64,000 nt of DNA from Sipunculus nudus. Its lineage: Eukaryota; Annelida; Sipuncula; Golfingiida; Sipunculidae. The notes beneath the pieces were generated by a model, which was not told where the DNA came from, made no database searches, and was given only the letters and a program-made list of their open reading frames with translations. Positions 1 to 11,135 of the stretch are shown piece after piece. Position numbers and translations under genes: made by a program. Each line of letters opens with the position of its first letter. Positions within the stretch are counted from its first letter, which is position 1. Where the stretch lies: assembly GCA_026874595.1 (NCBI GenBank), contig CM049307.1:81010643-81074642 (forward strand), in the 5' to 3' direction.

Positions 1-465
1 ATGTGGCCCGTGACGTCATGGTCACATAATCAGCTCGTTTCTTTACGCAGACGGTTAGCCTGGTTATATGGCACCGAAATTACCTTGGCCTTTTTTTACA
101 TTTTAGTGAGAAAAGCTGCAGTTTGAACTGTATTCTCATTCTAGGGATTAATAAGACGCTTTCACCTTGTGGCGGTTTCAAATATTCTTTTCATCTATTC
201 ACGGTCCCTTAATGTACACTTTGCGATATCTTCTTACGAGCGTTTATCTTGTACCTATATCTGTTCAACTTAGGCTTTATGCCTTGTAAACCAACATTTT
301 CATGTTATTAGACTATAACTCGTCGTTACAGCTCGCTATAATATCATTATGAATTAACTGGTGTCAATAATTATACCTGGTTGTCAAATCTCTATGTTAT
401 ACATCTCGATATTCCTTTTTTATATTACTCCATTTAAAAAAAATGTTTTTATTCCTCGCACTTAA

Positions 466-564
466 AATTATTATTATCTCATCATCATCATTTTAATCAT
501 TATCATTTTAATCATTATCATTTTTATTCTTCTTCTTCTTCTTATTATTATTATTATTATTATT

Positions 565-615
<51 letters not shown>

Positions 616-637
616 ATTATTATTATTATATTTCCAC
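466..637. repeat. (ATT/TTA)n microsatellite
   Basis: A long trinucleotide tract with a mixed TCA/TTA start. It generates poly-Ile and poly-Asn open frames that are not genes. Confidence 0.95.
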
Positions 638-2719
638 ATGATGTATACCTTGCTGTAACTGTGTATAGTGACGACAAGACTGATATTACGTGTATCCCAG
701 GTTTTTACCAGCTCCGCAGTGACGGCGTTCCGCGAATTTTTCTGGCCTCTTCCCGGGTCGGGACGTCGGGTGTGGAAAACAGAACCCTGTATCAGGCCTG
801 TTTACACTTGCTGGGCTGCTTTTTGGCTGCGCTCTGGTCCCCGACGTTCTCCTCTTTGGCGCCAGACAAAGCTTTGCTACATATCTTTTATCAGATTGCT
901 GAAAGACTCGAGCTAGGATTAAGTATAGCCCCTGAAGCAGTGCTGCATGGGTAGTCCGTCCGTCCGTCTGTGCATAAAAGCGCTATCTTGTCACTCTCTG
1001 ATCTTGTCTTATTTATGTATTTCACGGATCGTCTCCTGGACGTTATGGGAAACACAACAGTGTACGCTCAGCGCATGGTCAGAGCGACTGTAGGCAACTA
1101 TATCAGATACCTTCTGATCTCCAAGGTTTACCAGTTGGTTGTTTTCTCTGCTCTCAAATTTCTCGGATTTCTCGGCACCCTCAAGCATTTAACATGTCTT
1201 AATTTTAAACTTTAACAGCATTTATTTAAGTTTTGAGACAATACAGAGGAATTACTTTCTCAAATTAATATGACATTATTTACTCGTGTAACAAATATAA
1301 CAGATAAAAGAACGGCAAATGCATTAGGATGATTGAGAAAAAGTTAAAAACTAATCTACTGAAAACTGTTCTAATGGTTTTTAATTAAGCTAGAAACATC
1401 GCATTAATAACAAAGGTACTTAAATTAAAGTATAAATTTCTGGCTGATTTATTAAATCGTCAAACTTAAATCATCTTACCGTATGCTGAGATCAAACCGA
1501 TGGGGATACACAGTGACAGTCTGACCAACATCAATTATGAAAAATTTCTTAATTTAAGTTTTATATATGTCTTCAGTTCCAATATGCTGGTGAAAATAGT
1601 TTGACCGTTTATATTTTGACCACATTCAACAATTGTTAATTTAGGTTTTCAGGACATCACCAGTGGAAATATACAAGGAGAAAGACATGATCAATTACCT
1701 TATTCAACCCTCAAACAGATTTCAAAGACATTTTGACGGGAACTTTTCAGAACAATCTTTCTTATATTTCTGAGAAAACCTGGTAATTTATCTAAAATAT
1801 TTGTAAACATATATCACCCAGTTACTGGTCGTTTGGTGGCCAGTTAGGTTAAATTATTGGTTGTATGCGAGGTGTATGTTTGGCCGATCTTGGTCCGTTA
1901 GAAGATGAGTTTGGTGATAGGACGATTCGGGTATCTGAGAACCCAGGTCGCTACCGCACAGACTAAACAAAGGTGGCGTCGACTTGCATGTAAACCCCAT
2001 TCCAGGTACGTTCAAAGTCCGCGGGCAGACTTAGTAGGTGATAATGACCAACAGGGACCCAGCGAGTGTTGATAGCAGCACCTACCGGTTCAATCGTGGG
2101 ACATTAGCGAAAACGTTTGAAGGGAGAACATCAGAAAACAGGAAAGCGTCAGCTTGCGGAATTACGACCAAAACAGACTTTTCGACGCCAGAAAATGCAG
2201 GTCCTTTCTGGAGGTGGATTGATTTTTGGCCATGGTCGCCGGATGCGTGGGAAGGCGGACATTGTTTGTCCGTCGTCCGGAGGTGGCGCTCGGTTTCATG
2301 TTAAGAGCGTACGGAAATTATACTTGGTATGCGTCGATACATCGTGTAACTACTGTTCTGGGTCGTAACAGAGGTACTGCGTTGATTCGGCCGGCGCCTC
2401 GCAGACATGGCTGTAAATTTTCACACCATTCTGATATTGTAATGGCGGAGATACGCCCGAAAACTTTATTGGCCCTCCGCCAAAGGGAGCGAAATGCGAA
2501 TTAGGTATACCTTCACAGCCCTGTGAATATATATACCGTATAATAAAGCCGAGGTTGCAAACTCCGTGAACTATTAAACCGGACTTTGGCTGCGTCTGAA
2601 AGGAATTGCGCCTATATAAAAGAAAAAATGGCAAATCTAAAGTGAAAGCCAAAAATAATTATGATTACTGGTTATGAATATATGAATGGAACATTATTGT
2701 TGTTAATTCCACATTCTAT

Positions 2720-3010
2720 CCAAGCCCGAGTCGAATTAAGCCAGTTCGTCTTATAGTTCAAGTCCATATCCTTGCGCTTTTAATCTAAGTCCGAGTCCCT
2801 GAAAATTCGAGTCTTTTTTCATTTTATATAAAATTACCACTAATTCAAGATATCAGTTAATCCATTTATTGTTTGGTTTATTTTTAATTATCTTATGACA
2901 AATTCTGTATCTCCACTAAAAACGTTTCAGCAATTAATGTTTTTACAATGACTTTTCAGTTGTATAGACCTAAGCTAACATTTTAAAGTCTGGACTCGAG
3001 TCCTACATCT
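2720..3010. repeat. GAGTCCGAGTC-motif interspersed repeat
   Basis: The left part has several direct and inverted copies of the words CGAGTC and AGTCCGAGTC, and the right end reads GGACTCGAGTCC. Similar words recur at 63760-63990, which suggests a dispersed element with short internal inverted repeats. Its boundaries are approximate. Confidence 0.4.
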
Positions 3011-3145
3011 TCCTTATAGAATATGCAAACGAAGTGCATATTATATTAAGAGATATTCATAGGTACACTTACTACAAGCAGTTTCTAAATATGTCACAGA
3101 CATAACAAACGCCGATGTTCCCTTTTTTCGAATAGATAAACAAAT

Positions 3146-3148
<3 letters not shown>

Positions 3149-3187
<39 letters not shown>
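3149..3187. repeat. (TA)n microsatellite
   Basis: Pure alternating TA tract. Confidence 0.95.
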
Positions 3188-3192
<5 letters not shown>

Positions 3193-4107
3193 CTATTTAT
3201 GCCTATGTATTAAATTTGTTTATTAATATTTAGTTTAGATTCATCTGAACCAGCAGTTTAAATCGATGTATATTTCAAACACAACAAACAGCACAACAAA
3301 CGAATGTTAACTCCAAACAACAGAAATGTCACAGAGACGTTCCCATGAAATATACCAAACAGGTTGGCCGAGGGGCCCCCGCATCTTTTAGCTTAGGTGG
3401 TCTCGTTATACTAAGAAAAATAGCTCGACATCTGGGTCCGTGTAAACTTGTAAGTTAAGTGTATACAGTGAACGCGGGATATAGATATACACACGTCAAC
3501 GCTTGCTACAGTCCACCTGTTCTTTAACTCCAGTTGGCAAATCCATCGGTCCGCGTGCTCAACTCGTGGCTATTTGTCAACAGCATTGCCTGCGTAATAG
3601 GTAAGCTGCACTAGGCAATGAAACAAACTATTAATTGACACAACTTACTGTCAAGAGTATTCAAAACATGAACCGTATAGAACATTTAAGACAGTTGCCA
3701 TCTAGATTATTTAATCATTATCTTTCAGAATATATCAGACACTGACCGTCCAAAATTATTAACACTTCTCCCAGAAAGAATATTTAAGACAACTAGAATA
3801 TAAGAAATTTCTGTTCACAGTAATCAATACCGTCAAGACTAAGCAAGATATATGCGATCTAGAATATACAAGATATGCCGTCCTGAATTTTCCCCGTCCA
3901 GAATCTATAAATCCCTTGCCTGTCCAGGATATTTTAGACATCCACTCCACTGTACTGTCCAGAATATTTGTTTAATTTGAAATAATATTCAATATTTATT
4001 TATTAAAACGAAACCTGCTCTGAAATCCGTGTGCTTCTTTTGTTATTATTTTTTTCAGTTTTTCAGTTTATATGATTTCTTGTGAAACATTTCAAATAAT
4101 AGGAAAG

Positions 4108-4116
<9 letters not shown>

Positions 4117-4170
<54 letters not shown>
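4117..4170. repeat. (TA)n microsatellite
   Basis: Alternating TA tract of about 50 bp. Confidence 0.95.
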
Positions 4171-4172
<2 letters not shown>

Positions 4173-5751
4173 TGCATGGCACTGTTGATAGAACTCATTG
4201 GACGATACGTTCGTTTAATATACCGGTAACTTTAATCTCTGGTCCTGTAAAGTTTAAATGTTTATTCTTGTATATATACAAAACATATTTGTATCTCTTT
4301 TTAGAGAAACCATTAAAAACTTTGGAGCGGCAAATTGTTTGGTTGGTAATTATTTTAATTCCGATGTATATAGGTATGATGTACGGCTTCAGGCGTTTGG
4401 CTTTCCGTCTGGCAAATAATTGTAAGAATATCTTCACTCGATAACTTTCCTGAAATTAGAGGGTGTTAGGTATAGTGATTAGAAACATTTGAATTTTAAT
4501 AAACGTCCATATCTAGGTATCTCATACCAAAATTGAATATTGTCCATAACGCGGTGAAAGATGGGACAAGCTCAATATTATTATTGTAGGGAAGACAGTA
4601 AAATTTCGCTCCTGCAGCGGTTTGCACGTTGAATGAATTTTAGAACACATGGTCTTGCATGCATGTTTATGTATGTATTTATGCATTTATATATTGTAGT
4701 ACTCCATAAACAAAGCTATGCAAACCATACAGCTATGATAGGAAAACTTTCTGCAGAATTATTACAGTTTTTTAGTCTAAGAAATAAGTATAACACCTAT
4801 ACGGCATCCCAACATACATGGCTGAAGCCACCGGAATTCACTAGAAAACATTTTAGTTCAGTAAGAAAATGACAGACGGCTCTGAATGTATTGGAAGATT
4901 TATATGCGGATGGATAAGGTAATTTTTACATCAATATTTGAGTCAAACTATTTTTAGTGGTCCTCTGTCAAAACTTTTTTAAAAATTTACCTTTAGGCAC
5001 AATGTATGCCATAGGTCAGATTTGCACCTGATATTTATTTTTGACCTTGACCTTATTGAATGTTTCTTATTATCGCTCAGTTGTGGGTGTCTGAGGGGGT
5101 GGGGGCTTTCAGGGATCGTTTGGTGATCGTTAAAATCTAGTTTCATAACATATTCTAAACGTGACCTAATAACATAGAACATTTTCTATGTTCTTACATA
5201 CAGTATCCTTGTTATTTATGAGTCTGACTTTGCATGGAATTATGATGATCCATATATTATATAACCTTGCGGTTAACTATCAGTGTAAGGATTTGGGAAT
5301 CATTGTTAAATAATTGATTTTTTATATGTGTGTGTGTGGGGGGGGGGGGGTGCTGTATAGATGAACTTGTCTTATTTTATAGATAAGGTTTCGACCCTTG
5401 GTCAGAACGCTCGTACCCTTCTGCGTGACGTCACACACCTGCTCCTGCAATTCAGCTTTGTCCAGATACAGTTAAAATTAACCCATTAAGGGAAAGTAGT
5501 TTAGATTTCCAACATAACAGACCTCTTTTTTTCAGTTGTCATTTCAAACAGGAAATACAGTGATGCTACAAATCAGTTCATAAACAAAACTAAAACACAT
5601 GATATCAAGTCTTTCTATTTACATTTATTATACAATACCAAAATCAACTCATCCAGTTTTATGTGAACAAGAATGTGTATGCTTTCATTTATACATTAAA
5701 ACAAAATACTTACTTTCAATGTAATAAATAATTAAATATGTTGCTAATATA

Positions 5752-5754
5752 TAC

Positions 5755-5788
<34 letters not shown>
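5752..5788. repeat. (TA)n microsatellite
   Basis: Alternating TA tract, slightly interrupted at both ends. Confidence 0.9.
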
Positions 5789-5792
<4 letters not shown>

Positions 5793-6232
5793 TTATAAGG
5801 CAACATATATATCTGCAGGACATAAAAAACACCTTTATACTGATCTTGTATCTTTAAACTGACTTTGTCGGTAAGTTATTTTTTCCGAATATACACTAAT
5901 ATCAGTAAACTATCATTATGTAATAACTTAACTTTAGTTAAATTGTCTCGACTATTGTTACAACATCATTTTACACAAGATCGTGTTTTATATAAAACTT
6001 GACGCACCGTTATAATTTAGGTACAAATATCTAGGATTTGAATGTTCATAACAAAATGTAATTAATGTTTAATGAGACAATAAAGTTACACAACATATTC
6101 TCTGAAATTCGCTGGATTCTTTCAGAAAGCAATATCAGTATATAAAAAATCTATTTTTAGTTTTGTGTATTAATATATCTGCTAATTAAACATTGTATTG
6201 GGAAACTCATTAGTTAACAGTCCATAAAATGG

Positions 6233-6276
<44 letters not shown>
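6233..6276. repeat. (TA)n microsatellite
   Basis: Alternating TA tract. Confidence 0.9.
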
Positions 6277-6279
<3 letters not shown>

Positions 6280-7034
6280 ATTATATAATTTCAAAACAAT
6301 AAAGATTGATTCTCAATACCACCTGATAATTACTTACTTTAAGAGAGACGAATTTTCCGTGTATGAAGAAATGTATTTGAGCAAATTATTTAAGAATCTG
6401 TTTTTAGATGTATATTCGGAGCATTTACGATAAATCTAGTCTTGATGGGATTAAACTACGGCACCTCCCGTTTTACTAATTAAGTACCTCATTTAACTCA
6501 CTTTAACGTGAAGCTGGTCACGTGACCAAAATGACACTTGTTCACAGGAGGATATCGAGTAATTTCATACCCGAGCGCCTGCTTCCGCAAGCGAATACAC
6601 CAGCGGGCTAATGAACCCCTGTACATGGACTCTACACATATTACACTTAGTTTACGGCAAATAAAATTTACACATATAAATAATTTCAAAACAACACTTT
6701 TATCGTATCAACAAACATAAACACCAAAAGGTCCTGTACAATGTACATGCATATTAATTATGTACATATGAAAAGGAAGAGAGATAATTAACAATATACA
6801 GACTGTAGAAGTCCCGACCGGCTGTGGGTGGGAGCTTGGCACCTTGTATGTCTTAACTCATGGAAGTCCCACGCGGTCGGCGGGTCCAGGTCTAATTTGC
6901 TGGAAGCAGCAGCCTAGGATGCTGTTCGGTTGCTTCCTGTGAGGTAGATGCTGTTTTGGTGGCCATCGCAGCCATGGCCAGAAGCTGGACAGCATGTTTT
7001 TGCTGCTGGCAGGAGGGCGGTTATAAGGACCACC

Positions 7035-7781
7035 TCAGCACGAGCAGGCACAGCTTGTAATTATTGGATAGCGGATCTGAATCCAGCGGCAAGCTTTAGA
7101 TTTACGACAATGCCACCACAGTAAAGTCTTAGTACTTGAGTCGCTCACTTTGCACGACATCCCTGGCGGAACCGAACACGATCGTCTGCTGTAGCAACTT
7201 CCTTCGCGTATCCACCGCGGCCAGAACCTCAATCCCAAATCCCGCCATTTATAAAGCACAGGGCAATAACTATACGCCCAAAGATAAAGTTGTATTTTCC
7301 GTCGCGCGTGGCGGCTGATTTTACTCCGCAGACGACGACTGTCGTACATATTTACCGTAAACAATCCACGAAACGCATCCGGCATTTGCCTGCGGCGGAA
7401 AGCCCGTCCATTCTTAAAATGATACACTAATGTCCCGTTAGGGTGTAAGAGACCTTCCAATGGCCGCACGGTAGACATAAATGTTGGATCATAATGTTTA
7501 CCAAGTATCGTTCTTAGCGTTACTGGGTCTAAGTCCTTCACACCAGGCAATAAGTGTTTATCTGTTGGGTATTTAGGTGGTCTGACCGGTAACTCATCTG
7601 AGGGGGACGGCCTTATGTCTCTGAACCTCGGGGGTAATTTCGCACGGAACTGCATTTTAAACAAAGTCGGGTCTACCTCGTGGAGTTCTCTGCTGGTGAC
7701 GGGCTTTAAACATACTATCAACAGTGCTACAAGTCCTGCGAGGCACAAGCGATGAGCTGCGATAGTCCTGCAAGTCTCCAT
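7035..7781 (-). CDS. noggin: Noggin homologue, secreted BMP antagonist (single exon, complete)
   Basis: A 248-residue protein encoded by one exon. A hydrophobic signal peptide covers about residues 5-30. The N-terminal region has the family pattern LRTILGKHYDPTFMS, in the segment that in Noggin clips over the BMP surface. A basic cluster at about 149-164 matches the position of the heparan-sulfate-binding stretch. The C-terminal domain begins at Cys173 with CPVLYKWRDLG.RFWPR, continues GSCYSRRSCSVPPGM, and ends at the last residue with CACSC. Nine cysteines (173, 196, 202, 210, 225, 231, 244, 246, 248) fit the Noggin cystine knot. The length is close to vertebrate Noggin (about 230), and vertebrate Noggin genes are also single-exon. 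The start ATG lies in GCCATGG, a strong Kozak context. Noggin is secreted and sequesters BMPs in axial patterning. The assignment is based on motif recognition without a database search and is very secure. Confidence 0.96.
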   Translation of the reverse strand: METCRTIAAHRLCLAGLVALLIVCLKPVTSRELHEVDPTLFKMQFRAKLPPRFRDIRPSPSDELPVRPPKYPTDKHLLPGVKDLDPVTLRTILGKHYDPTFMSTVRPLEGLLHPNGTLVYHFKNGRAFRRRQMPDAFRGLFTVNMYDSRRLRSKISRHARRKIQLYLWAYSYCPVLYKWRDLGLRFWPRWIREGSCYSRRSCSVPPGMSCKVSDSSTKTLLWWHCRKSKACRWIQIRYPIITSCACSC

Positions 7782-7881
7782 GGCTATCTTTGTTAAAAAT
7801 TACCTTAATAAAACTTTATCACAAATCCCAATATAAATCCAACCTCACTATTCCTCCTATGTTGCAGTATGACCGACGATC

Positions 7882-7888
7882 CTTTATA
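7882..7888 (-). promoter_or_regulatory. TATA box of the Noggin gene
   Basis: On the minus strand TATAAAG sits about 100 bp before the Noggin ATG. A start site about 30 bp downstream would leave a 5' UTR of roughly 70 nt. Inferred from spacing. Confidence 0.55.
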
Positions 7889-9076
7889 AATAAGTATAAG
7901 ATGTCCGCTGCTACTCTTTAATGAAATAACTTTCACACTTCATTAGACATCATTTGCGGCATGTAACAACTACATTAACGTCATAGTATTAATAAATAGC
8001 GTCTCACATGACGTTGGGTGCGTCATTTACGACAGTACAGTGGAATATCTTGCAGATTTTCGAAGCCCCGACGATCTATATCCATTAAAATCCAGTAGAA
8101 AACGTTTCTGTTCACGTCTTGCGGTTTAGCCTAGTAATGGTCCTCACATCACACGCCTCATTTGGCAGATTATACAAATACCACCTTGCGGTTAGGCTGG
8201 CCAAAGATAGCCGGGTATTTGAGCACGTCCCCTCACCAAGTCCTGATGTTTATCTTTCTCTGTACCATTGATAGGGTATGTGAGAAAGAAGACCTACCAA
8301 GGAAAGCCGCCCCTGTATAATAACTAGCCCACCTCGGTGTGGCCCCCCGTGCAATCACAGCACACCAGGAAAATACCTGTCCAATGGTACGCGTTCGTTG
8401 ATTTGCCCTTCAAGAGTTAGTACAGTCGCTTCCCAGCTAGTGAGTCTTTGTTGGGGGCAGCAAGCTCGCCGCCACGGAGTCTAGACGCCCGCTCTCTACT
8501 CATTTGAACATCCCACGTTCATTTGTCAAGCCGGTGGACTCATTCATATGTATAAACTCGACGTGTAATAAGACAATACAACGGTCACACGCGTGAGCTC
8601 TCGCTACAGATTTGCTATAACTGTTACTGAGGCCTCCCCCTTTCGTGCTCCCAATGAGATATTCAATGGTTTATATATCCCATCGGTAGGCGTCCTTTGA
8701 ACGGACGGTGAGCTTTTAACTATAGGGATATTAATCTTCTATTGCTGGGTAAATAAGGCTGTGTTGACAGTGATTAGGCGGGAATTAATTAGATTATTAC
8801 ACGCTTCGCGCCGTTTCTAGATTGGCTCCGCGCTTTTCGTGGCCCGATCGCTGGAGAAAGCGGCAACCTTAACAACTGGGGGTCGGAAATCAAATTAACG
8901 AGCTTTAGAAACGGGTTACAAGCACCAATCAAACTCGAAATCGTGTCCAGAAAGGGGACTATGAGCTCTGGTCAGAGGAAATGCGAAAGCTACCTGACCA
9001 AAGAATAGGAGCACACCACCAACCCACTATACACCGTTAACTTTGTTATAGTAGCTACTCCGGCTAACAGTCCCCC

Positions 9077-9135
9077 CCACACACACACACACACGCACGC
9101 AACATACATGGAAATGCCAATACATCTCTGTCTAT

Positions 9136-9200
<65 letters not shown>
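9077..9200. repeat. (CA)n tract followed by (TA)n tract
   Basis: A CA-dinucleotide run at about 9077-9102 and alternating TA at about 9139-9200. Open frames here are repeat artefacts. Confidence 0.9.
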
Positions 9201-9201
<1 letters not shown>

Positions 9202-10090
9202 ACGTAATAATTTTTTTGATGTACTTGTGTGGTAATATAGTCTTTTATACATTAAAATACCTGTTTTAACTTTAAAGCATAAAAACATTTAAATATTATA
9301 TATAATATATATATTTATATGTATCATAGCACTAATAAACCCATGGAGTTGTATTTTAAATTAGTTTTTGGATTGAGAGACAGGAAAAGATAAAGAGATT
9401 ACTGAATTTTGTAGTTTTATAATCACATTGCCAAAACTCTGCGTAAAAAAAGTAAATGTCTTTGTTTGTCATAACTTCAAATGAGTGACGATAACTGTTT
9501 TTGTTTGTCATAACTTCCAATGAGTGCTGATAACTTCTAATGAATGTATCAAAAAGTACAAGAACACAAGATATACTTTGATATGATTAAGCGATTGATT
9601 TCAAAACTGTTAAGCTTTTTTTTATTCATTAAAAACAAGAAATAGAGTTCCGTTAATTGATTTACACAAGTATTAACATTAATTAAATTAACTTTACACA
9701 TCAGGCTTATTCATTAACCATAAGGGTAGCACCTTCCTAATCTCTGCTGAATTACGGTCTTCTTTGTATTTACAGTTGTCTAGATACCATTAAAGATTGT
9801 CTTTCTTTTAACGCTATTAACCTCATCGCATTAATGTGGCACTTGAGTCTTATTAAATGTTGTAATATTAATTTGTTTGTACTGAGAGAGAGACACCTTT
9901 TGTTTCAGGTACTTAATGCAAATGCATGGAGCGTGGAATCGTTGAGGCGTAGTTAATTGATTATGTCTATGTGCATACAGTGTTTAGTGTAACGGGATTA
10001 TTGGCCACACGCTAATGAATACTGTTCATCTCAGTATTTTGTATCCGCACTGAATCTCATTGGACGTGGACACTGGCTTTATAAGATGCA

Positions 10091-10091
10091 T

Positions 10092-10125
<34 letters not shown>

Positions 10126-10292
10126 CAATTTGTATATATACAATTATACAATTTATATATATATATACAATTTATATATATACAATTTATATATATATGT
10201 ACAATTTATATATATACAATTTATATATATATGTACAATTTATATATATATATGTACAATTTATATATATGTTCAATTTATATATATATAAA
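10091..10292. repeat. AT-rich minisatellite, unit like TACAATTTATATATATA
   Basis: About ten imperfect units of 16-22 bp, each a CAATTTATATATA core with a variable TA run. It produces a Tyr/Ile-rich false open frame. Confidence 0.85.
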
Positions 10293-11004
10293 CAATTTTA
10301 ATATCTAGAGTAAAATCTATTTGTAATATTATGTGAAGAAGTTACTTTGCATTAAATCTACTTAAATATTAGTCGATTTATTGTATTTTCTCACAAGTTA
10401 AGGTTGATCAACAGGTGTATCAGAAAGCTATATAGCTATTTGGTTTCTTCGTTGTCTTAGTGAAAAATTTACCAGTTTTTGCCATATACACGAAAACTCT
10501 TGAAAATCGTCCAAAGTTTAAGCTCAGGTGAACGATAGACATTCATTTTATTTTTAAGTTATCCAAGTCATTAAAAATGTTGTCTTTATATAAAATAAAT
10601 GCACTGTTGTTTAAATAAAATGGAATATCAGTGACTATATAGTTTGTAAAAAACTTCAATGCAATGCTAGCGTTTATTCAAGATATAATAATGTAGGTAC
10701 ATAATATATATTTTCATGTGTGTGTGTAATAACAAAATAAAATTTGCCGAGAATGCCCAGATATAAAATTCATGTATCACCAATTTTCATCCTTTAGTTT
10801 ATATTAAAGGGCTATAGCATATTTTAATGTATCATTTATCAAGAGCATTTACCGTTCTAATCTGCATTTATGGTTTTATACACTATAGTAAACATACTTG
10901 CACATATACACTATTTAGTGCAGATTTGAAAATGTATCAACACCTGCATACTTTATAAATATCCTTTGCATGTGGTTATGGGATTGGAAAGAGCGTACGA
11001 GAGA

Positions 11005-11135
11005 ATCATATATTATCACGTGACTCCGTGTCGTCCGGTTCGCTGGCCTCGTATTCAGCGCTGTGCCTCGCGCGTGCGCCTCCATATTGAAATGTACAAG
11101 TCTGGGTCGAAGGCTATAGGCATTTGTAAGTTTCC
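11005..11135 (+). promoter_or_regulatory. Candidate CpG-rich promoter / first exon
   Basis: An isolated CpG-dense patch in AT-rich DNA. In order it carries a CACGTG E-box, a GCGCGTGCGC NRF1-like site, a CCATATT YY1-like site, an ATG (at 11092) and a GTAAGT donor-like site about 35 bp after that ATG. This resembles a TATA-less promoter with a short first exon. I found no plus-strand downstream exon, so it may be a chance match, a repeat or a distant gene's 5' end. Confidence 0.25.

Larger units (their letters stand above)
1..7034. other. Intergenic region with simple repeats, no gene recognised
   Basis: No supported exon was found on either strand. The stretch holds an (ATT)n tract near 466-637, (TA)n tracts near 3149-3187, 4117-4170, 5752-5788 and 6233-6276, a G run near 5338-5350, and a GAGTCCGAGTC-type repeat near 2720-3010. 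Two GC-richer patches at 650-960 and 1960-2500 have short open frames but no domain, codon pattern or splice sites I trust. They look like old repeats. Confidence 0.6.
7889..10965. other. Upstream flank of Noggin, no gene recognised
   Basis: The first ~1.1 kb (to about 9060) is GC-richer than its surroundings and free of simple repeats, so it could hold Noggin regulatory DNA. Beyond it lie a (CA)n/(TA)n block and an AT minisatellite. I see no exon. Confidence 0.45.

Noticed and set aside
2038-2504. Overlapping 80-92 codon plus-strand frames in a GC-richer patch
   Set aside because: Three overlapping frames with no domain or splice sites. Likely an old repeat.
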